A stretch of DNA of 64,000 nt. It comes from Niastella vici (GTDB lineage: Bacteria; Bacteroidota; Bacteroidia; Chitinophagales; Chitinophagaceae). This document shows positions 15,835 through 24,812 of this stretch, piece by piece. The stretch's first letter is position 1, and each line of letters begins with the position of its first letter. The stretch covers positions 124,001 through 188,000 of the forward strand of contig NZ_LVYD01000043.1 of the NCBI RefSeq assembly GCF_002077945.1. The letters run 5' to 3'. A program made the translations under genes and the position numbers. The notes beneath the pieces are model-generated. The model searched no databases, was not told where the DNA came from, and saw only the letters and a list, made by a program, of their open reading frames with translations.

Positions 15835-18800
15835 ATGCATTTAAAGGCTCTTTGTAGTGACCATGCTTTGCCCTTTCGGGAGCATGGGCTTGTAACCAAA
15901 GCAACCAACATTTGCCATCCTACGATTGGCAGGAAATTTTTGTTAGCAATGAAACTAACATCCATTTTATTATTAGCAGCCTGTTTGCAGGTAAGTGCAA
16001 AAGGCTACGCGCAACGCGTTACCATTTCGGGAAAGCACATGCCCTTACAGCAGGTGTTTAAAGAAATAACTAAGCAAACGGGCTATTATTTCATTTACAA
16101 GGAAAAATGGACACCCGAATTTAAAAATGTAGATGTGTTGGTAAAGAATGCCTCAATTGAGCAGGCATTGGAACTCTGCTTCAGCAACCAGCCCTTTACT
16201 TATAGCATCATTGAAAAAACAGTGGTGCTGAAACCAAAGTCGCCGGTTAAAGCCGATGAAATAATTGTAACCGAAGCGCCGGTTATAGACATCAAAGGAA
16301 TTGTCACTTCCGAGAACGGTCCTGTTGCCGGTGCCAACGTCATCATCAAAAGAACCGGCAAAGGCACTTCTACTGCTGCCAATGGACAGTTCAAATTGGA
16401 AGATGCAATTGACGACGATGTGCTGGTGGTCAGCTGCATTGGTTACGAAACACAGACAGTACCTTTAAAAGATAAGAAAGGCTTTGTGTTTGTTCAGCTA
16501 AAAGTAGCTGTAAATAAACTCGATGAAGTGCAAATTCTGTCCTATGGCGGCGCTACCACCCGCCGGCTCAGCACCGGCTCTGTTACAAAAGTAACTTCAG
16601 AAGATATTCAAAGGAGCCCGGTAACGAACGTGCTGCAGGCGCTTGCCGGCAGAACAACCGGTATGAGTATCAGCCAGGCGAACGGCCTGCCCGGGGGGGA
16701 TGTTTTTTTCCAGGTGCGCGGACAAAATTCTGTCAGTGCCAATGATTTTACCAGTGCGCCGTTGTTGATCATTGATGGAATGCCTTATCCCAATACGCCT
16801 ATTAACCTCTCCGACGTTACAGGCGTTAGCAACAGTATAGGAGCTTCATCACCTATTGGTTATGGAAGTCCGCTGTACAACCTCAATCCGCGCGATATCG
16901 AAAGCGTAGAGATCCTGAAAGATGCCGATGCTACGGCCATATATGGTTCCAGGGCCGCCAACGGCGTAATGCTCATCACCACTAAAAAAGGAAAGCAGGG
17001 TAAAACCAAATTCGAAGTGAATGCCTATACGGGCGTTGCATTGGATACAAGAAGGGTCGACGTGCTGAGCACGCCCGAATACCTGGCTTTGCGCCGCGAA
17101 GCGTTTAAGAACGCTGGTATTACACCTACGGCCGCCAATGCCATCGATCTGTTTAAATGGGATACTACCCGTAGTACTGACTGGCAGCAGACTTTACTGG
17201 GCCATACGGCCCAAACCACCGATGCTACGGTTTCTATGTCGGGTGGCGCAGGCGGCACTTCATTCCTGGTTTCAGGAAATTACCGTTACGAGAATACGAT
17301 CTACCCCGACAGGCGCGGTTCGGCCAAAGCCGGAGCCCATTTTTCCCTGAATCATACATCCGCCTCCGGCAGGTTCAATATTGCCTTATCGGCTATGGTA
17401 AATTCAGTTAACATAAAATTGCCTGGTGGTGATTATGGCTTTTTTGCATTTGACCTTCCGCCGCATTTTCAGCCTTATGACACGGCAGGTAATTTAACAT
17501 GGGATTGGACTGGCGGTAATCCTTATGGGGCCATGAAAACATCCTATTCCAGTAAAACATTTAGTGTTACATCGAACCTGCAGCTTCGCTATACCCTGTT
17601 AAAGGGTTTGGATGCCAAGGTAGCTATCGGATATACCCGGGTACAGGGCGATCAGCAATTGATCTCACCTAAAGCAGCTGCTAATCCGGCAAACATTTCG
17701 TCATCCAACAGCCTTAACATTTCCATTAATCAAACCCTGAATGTAGAGCCCCAGTTACAATATACAGGCAATATAGCAAGTGGTAAACTAACGTTGCTGG
17801 CAGGCAGTACCGTCATGAAAAACATTGCCGAAATGCCATTCAATGTCATCGCTTCCGGTTTTGCTTCCGATGCTTATATCAACAACTTAGCGCTGGCCGG
17901 TACCTATCAGATAGCCTCAGGTTATAATGCTTACCAATACGCTTCTTTTTTTGGCCGGGCAAATTACAATTGGGACAATAAATACATTCTCAATGGTTCG
18001 TTTCGCCGCGATGGGTCTTCCCGCTTCGGCGCCAACCGCCGCTTTGGCGATTTTGGGGCCATTGGAGCCGCCTGGTTGTTCTCCAATGAAGATTTTGGGC
18101 GCAACCTGTCATTTTTGAGCTTTGGTAAATTAAGGGGCAGCGTAGGATGGGTTGGTTCAGACAATGTTCCCAATTACAAATTTTTACCCACCTACAGCCC
18201 CACACTTTACCGGTATGCAGATCTGCCCGGCCTGGCGCCAACCCAGTTGGAAAATCCTGATTTTGGCTGGGAGGCAACCAGTAAGCTGGAAGGCGCTTTG
18301 GAATTAGGCTTTTTGAAAGACAGGATCCTGCTGTCTGCAGCCTGGTACCGTAACCGTACCGGCAACCAATTGGTACAGTTTCCCGTTAGCGGACAAACTG
18401 GGTTTAACAGTTACACTGCGAATCTCACCGACGCTGTTGTGCAAAATACGGGCTGGGAATTTGAACTTAATACCACCAACGTGCAAACGAAAAATGTTAA
18501 ATGGACCACTTCTTTCAATATAAGCCTGCCTCGGAACAAGCTGGTGAAATTTCAGGGCATCGAAAACAGCGCTTACACCAATAGCCTGGTGGTTGGCAAG
18601 CCGCTTAACTCCCTTTTTGCTGTTCCATTCACAGGAGTTGATGCGGCAGGTAAACCAACTTATGAAGACCTTAACAAGAACGGCACTATCGATTTCTTTG
18701 GCCTTGCTGCTTATGGAAAAGGCGACCTGGCATATATTGGAAAAACTGCTCCCAATGCGTTTGGTGGCCTGAACAACAGCATCAGCTATAAAAATTTCCA

Positions 18801-19212
18801 GCTCGATTTCCTGTTGCAATACACCTATGGGTTAAAGAAAAAAAACTTCCTGGTGGGCCACCAACCGGGCACCTTTACGAATGTTCCCCGTAAAGCAGTG
18901 GAAGGTTATCGTTCCCGGGGGCTGGATAATGCCTTTTTCAGGCCTACCCTCTCAAATGACTGGTTCTATTATGCATACTTCAGTAGTGCCACCTACACGG
19001 ATGCTTCCTTCATTCGCCTCAATAATGTAGCACTATCGTATAACCTCGCAGGTAATACCCTCAGGAAACTGCACATGGCCGGCGCCCGGGTGTATTTGCA
19101 GGCACAGAACCTTTTTGTGATCAGCAGGTACGATGGCTTCGATCCTGAATCGGGTGTTAAGGCTGTGCCTCCATTACTCAGATTGGCAGCGGGAATTCAA
19201 TGTTCATTCTAA
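15835..19212 (+). CDS. SusC/RagA TonB-linked outer membrane transporter with STN domain (locus 2)
   Basis: An 1125-residue importer. The ATG at 15835 gives a 38-residue extension before the signal peptide (MKLTSILLLAACLQVSA), which itself could start at ATG 15949. Such extensions recur in loci 1 and 3, so I keep the longer form. The STN domain opens VTISGKHMPLQQVFKEI (about residues 62-135). A CarbopepD-like domain, a plug (VEILKDADATAIYGSRAANG) and a barrel follow. The 3' end overlaps no gene, and SusD starts 11 bases later. Neighbours are two zinc proteases and a TlpA protein instead of glycosidases, so the transported ligand may be a peptide, as for RagA. Confidence 0.95.
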   Translation: MHLKALCSDHALPFREHGLVTKATNICHPTIGRKFLLAMKLTSILLLAACLQVSAKGYAQRVTISGKHMPLQQVFKEITKQTGYYFIYKEKWTPEFKNVDVLVKNASIEQALELCFSNQPFTYSIIEKTVVLKPKSPVKADEIIVTEAPVIDIKGIVTSENGPVAGANVIIKRTGKGTSTAANGQFKLEDAIDDDVLVVSCIGYETQTVPLKDKKGFVFVQLKVAVNKLDEVQILSYGGATTRRLSTGSVTKVTSEDIQRSPVTNVLQALAGRTTGMSISQANGLPGGDVFFQVRGQNSVSANDFTSAPLLIIDGMPYPNTPINLSDVTGVSNSIGASSPIGYGSPLYNLNPRDIESVEILKDADATAIYGSRAANGVMLITTKKGKQGKTKFEVNAYTGVALDTRRVDVLSTPEYLALRREAFKNAGITPTAANAIDLFKWDTTRSTDWQQTLLGHTAQTTDATVSMSGGAGGTSFLVSGNYRYENTIYPDRRGSAKAGAHFSLNHTSASGRFNIALSAMVNSVNIKLPGGDYGFFAFDLPPHFQPYDTAGNLTWDWTGGNPYGAMKTSYSSKTFSVTSNLQLRYTLLKGLDAKVAIGYTRVQGDQQLISPKAAANPANISSSNSLNISINQTLNVEPQLQYTGNIASGKLTLLAGSTVMKNIAEMPFNVIASGFASDAYINNLALAGTYQIASGYNAYQYASFFGRANYNWDNKYILNGSFRRDGSSRFGANRRFGDFGAIGAAWLFSNEDFGRNLSFLSFGKLRGSVGWVGSDNVPNYKFLPTYSPTLYRYADLPGLAPTQLENPDFGWEATSKLEGALELGFLKDRILLSAAWYRNRTGNQLVQFPVSGQTGFNSYTANLTDAVVQNTGWEFELNTTNVQTKNVKWTTSFNISLPRNKLVKFQGIENSAYTNSLVVGKPLNSLFAVPFTGVDAAGKPTYEDLNKNGTIDFFGLAAYGKGDLAYIGKTAPNAFGGLNNSISYKNFQLDFLLQYTYGLKKKNFLVGHQPGTFTNVPRKAVEGYRSRGLDNAFFRPTLSNDWFYYAYFSSATYTDASFIRLNNVALSYNLAGNTLRKLHMAGARVYLQAQNLFVISRYDGFDPESGVKAVPPLLRLAAGIQCSF
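15861..15887 (+). promoter_or_regulatory. Inverted repeat inside the susC 5' coding end (locus 2)
   Basis: CCATGCT (15861-15867) pairs with AGCATGG (15881-15887), and an inner CCC pairs with GGG around TTTC. It begins 26 bases after the first start codon and lies upstream of the alternative ATG at 15949. Confidence 0.45.
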
Positions 19213-19223
19213 AAACTTCAACT

Positions 19224-20630
19224 ATGCGATCAATAAATTATAAAAGGGTCATTGTATATAGCTGCTTTATATTGAGCATAATGGCAACCGGGTGCAAAAA
19301 ATTTCTGGAACCCGATTACAAAACCACCGTAACCACCGCCGTGGTATTCAACAGCGATGCCAATGCACAGGCTGCTGTTACCGGGTTGTATACGGTGCTG
19401 TCTGCTAACCCGTCATTCAATGGGTATATTACCATTAATATAAGCATGGCCGCTGATGAATTGATCTACTATTCATCTGCCGCAGGCACCGACCCGTTCC
19501 AGACAAACCAGGTATTGCCTAATGATGGCACTATAGAGCTTTATTGGAATGATTTCTATAAGGTCATTTACCAGAGCAACGCTATCATTGAAAATGCCAC
19601 GGCTTCTGCCGGTATGTCGCCGGCGTATAAGACGCAAGCCATCGGCGAAGCGAAACTCGTAAGGGCCTTCTGTTATTTTTACCTGGTAAATTTGTACGGT
19701 CCTGTGCCTTTAATTACTGCTACCGCAAAAGATAAAACCATGTATGCGCCGCGCAGTGCCGAGGCGGATCTTTATGTGCAGATAAAAGCCGACCTCACAG
19801 ATGCGATGAATACGCTGCCAGGTGATTATTCTGTTTCGGGCGGCAAGCGTATCCGTGCCAACAAATGGGTGGCTGCCGCCTTGCTTGCCAGGGTGAATTT
19901 GTATACAAAAGACTGGGCGAATGCCGAGGCCATGGCTACTGCGGTGTTGGCGAACGGTAGTTTATATGGTTTGCAAACTACAGCCAACATAAACAATGTG
20001 TTTGGAAAGAACCAGACCGAATCCATTTTAGAATGGGACAAGTCAAATGCGGGCAATTTTACCAACGAGGGAATTGCGTTTTTGTACACTTCTCCGCTTT
20101 TGCGATATCCTGTGCTTCCCGGGTTGTTGAACAGTTTCGACAGCGGCGATGCAAGAAAAACCAACTGGATAAAAACTTTAAACAGTGTAAGCACGCCTTA
20201 TAAATATAAAGTGTATGCATTTTCCACCGGCGCTGCCAATGGGGAGAATTACCTGGTGCTTCGGGTAGCCGAACAATACCTCATTCGCGCCGAGGCAAGA
20301 GCGCAGCAAAACAATTTCAGTGGCGCACAAACCGATATAAACGTCATTCGCAACCGCGCCGGCCTGCCCGGTATTGCCACCATTTCAGATAAAACAACCG
20401 CCATGGCCGCTATTGAAAATGAAAGAAGGCATGAGCTGTTTTGCGAATGGGGGCACCGCTGGTTCGATCTCAAACGATGGCCAAGCCTTACTTCGCCTGC
20501 TGCCAAAACCCGGGCCGATGATGTGCTGGGCGCTTTAAAAACAACCTGGAGATCAACTTCCATTTTGTTTCCCATACCAAAATCTGCCAGGGATGCGAAT
20601 CCGAACCTGACGCAGAATGAGGGCTACTAG
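19224..20630 (+). CDS. SusD/RagB outer membrane lipoprotein (locus 2)
   Basis: Surface partner of the locus 2 SusC. ATG at 19224 (MRSINYKR) is chosen over an in-frame ATG at 19200 that overlaps susC, because it places the signal peptide and lipobox SIMATGC correctly. The mature protein opens KKFLEPDYK. Helical repeat features include AIGEAKLVRAFCYFYLVNLY and LRVAEQYLIRAEARAQ; the end reads IPKSARDANPNLTQNEGY, which is typical of the family. Length, about 468 residues, is normal. Directly after the stop codon lies a large inverted-repeat element (20634-20768) and then the second metalloprotease. Confidence 0.95.
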   Translation: MRSINYKRVIVYSCFILSIMATGCKKFLEPDYKTTVTTAVVFNSDANAQAAVTGLYTVLSANPSFNGYITINISMAADELIYYSSAAGTDPFQTNQVLPNDGTIELYWNDFYKVIYQSNAIIENATASAGMSPAYKTQAIGEAKLVRAFCYFYLVNLYGPVPLITATAKDKTMYAPRSAEADLYVQIKADLTDAMNTLPGDYSVSGGKRIRANKWVAAALLARVNLYTKDWANAEAMATAVLANGSLYGLQTTANINNVFGKNQTESILEWDKSNAGNFTNEGIAFLYTSPLLRYPVLPGLLNSFDSGDARKTNWIKTLNSVSTPYKYKVYAFSTGAANGENYLVLRVAEQYLIRAEARAQQNNFSGAQTDINVIRNRAGLPGIATISDKTTAMAAIENERRHELFCEWGHRWFDLKRWPSLTSPAAKTRADDVLGALKTTWRSTSILFPIPKSARDANPNLTQNEGY

Positions 20631-20633
20631 TGA

Positions 20634-20768
20634 GTCGTGAAACGGGAAACGTGAAACGGCAAACGAATCCTCTGTGCTGCATGCTGAGCTTTTTGCGCCT
20701 GCCTTTAAGCGGAAAGCCAGCCATGAGAGCCTTTCACGTTTGCCGTTTTACGCTTCTTTTTACTAACT
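20634..20768 (+). repeat. Long inverted-repeat element behind susD (type A)
   Basis: GTGAAACGGCAAACG (20651-20665) pairs with CGTTTGCCGTTTTAC (20737-20751), 14 of 15 positions. The left arm itself is a short tandem of GTGAAACGG-like words. The loop carries GCTGAGCTTTTTGCGC (20683-20698), which resembles the loop of the element at 54981-55101. It begins four bases after the susD stop and may stabilise or end the susC-susD message. Confidence 0.65.
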
Positions 20769-20793
20769 AAACAATTTATCTCAGGAACAATCA

Positions 20794-23247
20794 ATGAAAA
20801 CGATCTTGATGGCCGCAGCACTTCTTTGTGCTATGGAAACTATTGCCCAAAAAAAAGACATAAAGCAAGATAGCCTACCGGCCGTTTCGAAAGCTGATTC
20901 TGCAAAAGCAACTGCTGTTAAACCGTACGATAAAGTAATTAATTCAAAGGCGATCACCCGCAAAGGGTTGTTCATCGTTCATAATATCGATGACAATTAT
21001 TACCTCGAAATCCCTGATAGTATATTGCATAGAGAGATACTTATGGTAAGCCGTATCGCAAGGTCCCCGGTTTATGGGGTAGCTGTTGGCGGCTATTATG
21101 CCGGAGATGAAATTGATGAAAGAGTGATCGAATTTGAAAAAGGTCCTGCGAATAAAATTTTTATGCGCGGCATTTCTTACTTCGTGCATTCATCCGATTC
21201 GTCCGGGAACGGCATGTACCGTTCACTAAGCAATTCAAGTGTGCAACCTATTCTGGCTGCGTTTCCGGTAAAAGCCTACAATGAAAAAGATAGTGCCACG
21301 GTAATTGATGTAACCGATATCATCAACAACGATAACGGCATTTTTGCAGTATCCATCCTTTATAAGACAGTACTTAAAGTGGGTTCGCTTCAACGCGACC
21401 GTTCTTATATTCAATCTATTAAAACGTTTTCACAGAATGTGGAGATCAAAACGGTGAAAACCTATACGTCAACTAATGATCCTACCGGCCAGCCCGTCAC
21501 CTTTGAATTGAATAATTCCCTGGTGCTGTTGCCCAAAGTGCCCATGAAACCGCGTTTTGCCGATGACAGGGTAGGCTACCTTGGCACCGGTTATCTTGAT
21601 TTTGATGCAAACTCCCAGGGAGTGAAAAGAACAGAGATGATCACCCGCTGGCGGTTGGAACCGAAGCCGGAAGATCTGGAGAACTATAAGCGCGGTGAAT
21701 TGGTGGAGCCGCAAAAACCGATTGTGATCTACATCGATCCGGCCACACCCAAAAAATGGGTACCCTACCTGATTCAGGGTGTGAATGACTGGCAGGCAGC
21801 CTTTGAAAAAGCAGGTTTTAAAAACGCCATCATGGCGAAAGAAGCGCCGGATAACGATAGTACATGGAGCCTGGACGATGCCACCCACTCTGCGATCGTA
21901 TATAAACCGTCTGATATTGCAAATGCTTCAGGTCCGCATGTGCATGACCCGCGAAGCGGTGAAATTTTGGAAACGCATATCAACTGGTATCACAACGTGA
22001 TGAGCCTGGTACACAACTGGTATATGATACAGGCCGGCGCCGTAGACCCCAGAGCCAGGAAGATGGAATTTGACGATCAGTTAATGGGCCAATTGATCAG
22101 GTTTGTATCGTCACACGAAGTGGGACATGCGCTTGGGCTCATGCACAATTTTGGTTCTTCGTCTACCGTGCCGGTTGATAGTTTACGCAATAAAAATTGG
22201 CTAGAAGCTCATGGTCATACACCCTCTATTATGGACTATGCGCGGTTCAATTACGTGGCACAACCGGAAGACGGAATTACGGAAAAAGGAATTTTTCCCC
22301 GCATTGGCGATTATGATAAATGGGCAATAGAATGGGGATATAAACTATTCCCGGGTATTACAAATGAAAAAGAAGAGAGAACATTTTTGAACAAATGGAT
22401 CATCGACAGTTTGTCGAAAAATCACCGGCTGTGGTACGGTCCGCAGTTGTATGGGGCTCCCGATCCCAGAAGCCAGAATGAAGACCTGGGCGATGATGCG
22501 GTAAAAGCGGGCACATACGGCATAAAAAATCTGAAACGCATCATACTTCAATTGCCTGATTGGACCAGCATGCCTGCCGAAGGATACGAGAATTTACAAA
22601 TAATGTTTAAGGCTTTATTAGTTCAATACAGGTTATATATGTCACATGTGGTTGCCAATATAGGCGGTGTTTACACAACCTGTAAAACGGTAGAAGAAAA
22701 AGGGGTGTTGTATGAACCGGTGTCGAAAGCGCGTCAAAAAGAAGCAATGACTTTCCTGAATGAACAGGTATTTCAAACGCCGCAATGGTTATTCAATAAA
22801 GAAATAATGGCTAAGATAAGTTCCGCTTCCGCCGAAGTTACCGGTGTTGGAATTGATATTCTTACAGGCCTGTTAAACAGGACAGGTAAATTGCAGGACA
22901 ACATCCGCAGGTTTGGTGAAGCGGGCAAGTATCCCATCTATGAGTTTTTTAATGATATTAAAAAGAGCGTATGGAGTGAACTGGCCACCGGTGCAACTAT
23001 AGGTGCTTACCGCAGGGACCTGCAATCGGCGTATGTCACTTCTTTTATTGAAATGATTAAAATGCCTGCCAACAAACCGGTCGGCAGCACACAGGTGGAA
23101 ATGATAGCGATCGCAAGGGCGCATTTAAAGGCGTTGCAACAAGAGATCAAAGCAGCTATCCTGCCCGAAAAAGACCCGGTGAGCAAAGCGCATTTGCAGT
23201 TTAGCAGTCAAAGGATCGAAGATGCTTTACATCCGAAAAATAACTGA
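20794..23247 (+). CDS. Zinc-dependent metalloprotease, metzincin type (paralogue 2)
   Basis: An 817-residue exported protease, close to the product of 10967-13432 over its whole length. The signal peptide is MKTILMAAALLCAMETIAQ. The zinc motif HEVGHALGLMH starts at His441, and the Met-turn SIMDY follows. Residue blocks such as GELVEPQKPIVIYIDPATPK are identical in both paralogues, so the duplication is recent or under strong constraint. The N-terminal third and the region after the zinc site differ most. It is followed 27 bases later by a TlpA-like gene, suggesting one transcript with SusC-SusD, though the inverted repeat at 20634 may attenuate it. Confidence 0.93.
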   Translation: MKTILMAAALLCAMETIAQKKDIKQDSLPAVSKADSAKATAVKPYDKVINSKAITRKGLFIVHNIDDNYYLEIPDSILHREILMVSRIARSPVYGVAVGGYYAGDEIDERVIEFEKGPANKIFMRGISYFVHSSDSSGNGMYRSLSNSSVQPILAAFPVKAYNEKDSATVIDVTDIINNDNGIFAVSILYKTVLKVGSLQRDRSYIQSIKTFSQNVEIKTVKTYTSTNDPTGQPVTFELNNSLVLLPKVPMKPRFADDRVGYLGTGYLDFDANSQGVKRTEMITRWRLEPKPEDLENYKRGELVEPQKPIVIYIDPATPKKWVPYLIQGVNDWQAAFEKAGFKNAIMAKEAPDNDSTWSLDDATHSAIVYKPSDIANASGPHVHDPRSGEILETHINWYHNVMSLVHNWYMIQAGAVDPRARKMEFDDQLMGQLIRFVSSHEVGHALGLMHNFGSSSTVPVDSLRNKNWLEAHGHTPSIMDYARFNYVAQPEDGITEKGIFPRIGDYDKWAIEWGYKLFPGITNEKEERTFLNKWIIDSLSKNHRLWYGPQLYGAPDPRSQNEDLGDDAVKAGTYGIKNLKRIILQLPDWTSMPAEGYENLQIMFKALLVQYRLYMSHVVANIGGVYTTCKTVEEKGVLYEPVSKARQKEAMTFLNEQVFQTPQWLFNKEIMAKISSASAEVTGVGIDILTGLLNRTGKLQDNIRRFGEAGKYPIYEFFNDIKKSVWSELATGATIGAYRRDLQSAYVTSFIEMIKMPANKPVGSTQVEMIAIARAHLKALQQEIKAAILPEKDPVSKAHLQFSSQRIEDALHPKNN

Positions 23248-23274
23248 GAGATCCGAAAATAAAATAATATAAAT

Positions 23275-24402
23275 ATGAAAAAAATGATTGTCTTTTTTCT
23301 TATTCCGTTCCTGGCTTTTACACCTCACACTAAACCGGTAATCATCAAAGGCCGTGTACAAAGCCCCGATCCTGTAAAGAAGATTTATTTATCCTTTCGA
23401 ACAAAAGAGGGAGCAGTAAATGATAGCGCTGTTTTGTTAAACGGACGATTTCAATTCAAAGAACAGGTAGCAGAACCTACGCTGGCTACTTTTGTGATTG
23501 CGTTTGAAAAGGATAATGGTAAAAGTAAGGACAGCTTCGATTACATGAAATTGTTCCTGGAGCCAGGACAAATAAACATCAGTATTCGCGACTCATTGAA
23601 ATCTGCCAGGGTAACCGGATCCAAAGCGCATACTGCATTTGAGCAGCTTACCCGGTCTGAAAAGCCCTTTACAGACGCCCAAACAAGGCTGAGACCAAAA
23701 TATTTCCAGTATCAAAAGGAAAACAATAAAGCCGGAATGGAACAAATAGAACAACAATATGATAGCATTGAAACAAAAAAGAAAGAGGAAGTGTGGCGTT
23801 CTTTTGTTGTAAACAACCCCGGATCACCTATTGCATTTTATGTATTGAAAGAATACGCAGGCGTTGATATCAACGTTCCGGAAATCGGCCCTCTGTTCGA
23901 CAAATTGCCAGCCTCTGTGAAAAACTCTCCTTCGGGTGTTGAGTTTAAACAACAGCTTGAAGTAGCAAAAAACACAAGTGTGGGTGCATATGCTTTGGAC
24001 TTTACCCAAAACGATACACTCGATAATCCGGTTTCCCTTTCTTCTTTCAGGGGTAAATACGTACTGCTCGATTTTTGGGCGAGTTGGTGTGGCCCCTGCC
24101 GTGCCGAGAATCCTAATGTAGCGAAGGCCTTTAATCAATACAAAGACAAAAATTTTACAGTACTCAGCGTATCACTCGACGCGCCCGGGAAAAAACAGGC
24201 CTGGCTGGATGCCATTCATAAAGATGGTCTTACATGGACGCATGTCAGTGATTTAAAACGCTGGAATAATGCTGTAGCGAAGCTATATGGGATCATGGGT
24301 ATTCCCCAAAATTTTCTCATTGATCCACAGGGAAAAATTATTGCAAAGAACCTGAAAGGCGAAAAATTGAATAAGAAGTTGGAAGAAGTATTGAGCTATT
24401 AA
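23275..24402 (+). CDS. TlpA-like thiol-disulfide oxidoreductase with DUF4369-like N-terminus
   Basis: A 375-residue exported protein. A signal peptide (FFLIPFLAFTPHTKP) precedes a beta-rich DUF4369-type domain (about residues 20-115), a helical linker rich in Gln and Lys (about 120-190), and a thioredoxin domain from about 240. The redox motif WCGPC has its cysteines at 272 and 275, preceded by VLLDFWAS; the cis-Pro loop is MGIPQNF. Such proteins keep exported proteins reduced or deliver reductant for disulfide shuffling. Its place behind a secreted metalloprotease suggests it supports maturation of the protease or handling of imported cystine-rich peptides, but that is inference. Confidence 0.9.
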   Translation: MKKMIVFFLIPFLAFTPHTKPVIIKGRVQSPDPVKKIYLSFRTKEGAVNDSAVLLNGRFQFKEQVAEPTLATFVIAFEKDNGKSKDSFDYMKLFLEPGQINISIRDSLKSARVTGSKAHTAFEQLTRSEKPFTDAQTRLRPKYFQYQKENNKAGMEQIEQQYDSIETKKKEEVWRSFVVNNPGSPIAFYVLKEYAGVDINVPEIGPLFDKLPASVKNSPSGVEFKQQLEVAKNTSVGAYALDFTQNDTLDNPVSLSSFRGKYVLLDFWASWCGPCRAENPNVAKAFNQYKDKNFTVLSVSLDAPGKKQAWLDAIHKDGLTWTHVSDLKRWNNAVAKLYGIMGIPQNFLIDPQGKIIAKNLKGEKLNKKLEEVLSY

Positions 24403-24469
24403 TGTGGCCTTTGAATTAAAAGGCGCGTTAAAAAAGTAACAGAAAAAATGGGATACTTTAACAGCAACC

Positions 24470-24509
24470 CATTTTGCATTCAATTAATAGAAATGCACCT
24501 GTGAAAAAC
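24470..24509 (+). repeat. 41-bp conserved intergenic block, copy 2
   Basis: Partner of 9233-9273, one base shorter and otherwise nearly identical, including the TGCATT/AATGCA pairing and the CACCTGTGAAAAAC tail. A conserved-loop hairpin follows at 24574. Confidence 0.75.
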
Positions 24510-24573
24510 GACCGTTGAGTCAACGATGGTTAATTCTGTAACATAGTTTCTCATGTGACAATTATTATTTCAT

Positions 24574-24601
24574 AAAAGGGTTTGTTTTTACTTACCCTTT
24601 T
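24574..24601 (+). repeat. Conserved-loop hairpin element, copy 5
   Basis: AAAAGGGT (24574-24581), TTGTTTTTACTT, ACCCTTTT (24594-24601). The stem is perfect; the loop keeps TTGT and TACTT of the consensus. On the minus strand it encodes the K-G-K-stop end of the Lrp-like fragment. Confidence 0.65.
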
Positions 24602-24788
24602 CTTTTTGAATATTTTGTGTAAGCGGATAGGCCGTTTCTGTTTTGCCTTCCGAAAGCACAAAATGGGATTGTACTGAACCGATATTGGCCAGTTTAGCCA
24701 GTTTGTCCATAAGGAAGTTGTTATATTCATTCATATCACGGAAGGCTATTGCCTTTGTAACTGCCGTTGCCCTGCCAAAGAAAAACAA
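24588..24788 (-). pseudogene. C-terminal fragment of an Lrp/AsnC-type regulator
   Basis: The frame retains only the end of the ligand-binding (RAM) domain: FRDMNEYNNFLMDKLAKL, then IGSVQSHFVLSE, then TAYPL, a run typical of Lrp/AsnC proteins. The DNA-binding helix-turn-helix and first half of the RAM domain, about 100 residues, are missing, and the sequence before residue 13 does not fit the family. The final residues TQNIQKEKGK come from a repeated hairpin element. It points away from a phosphoenolpyruvate synthase pseudogene that starts 25 bases further right. The pair may once have been a regulator and a divergent target. Confidence 0.7.
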
Positions 24789-24812
24789 TAAAAAACAAAA
24801 ACGATTGCTGAT

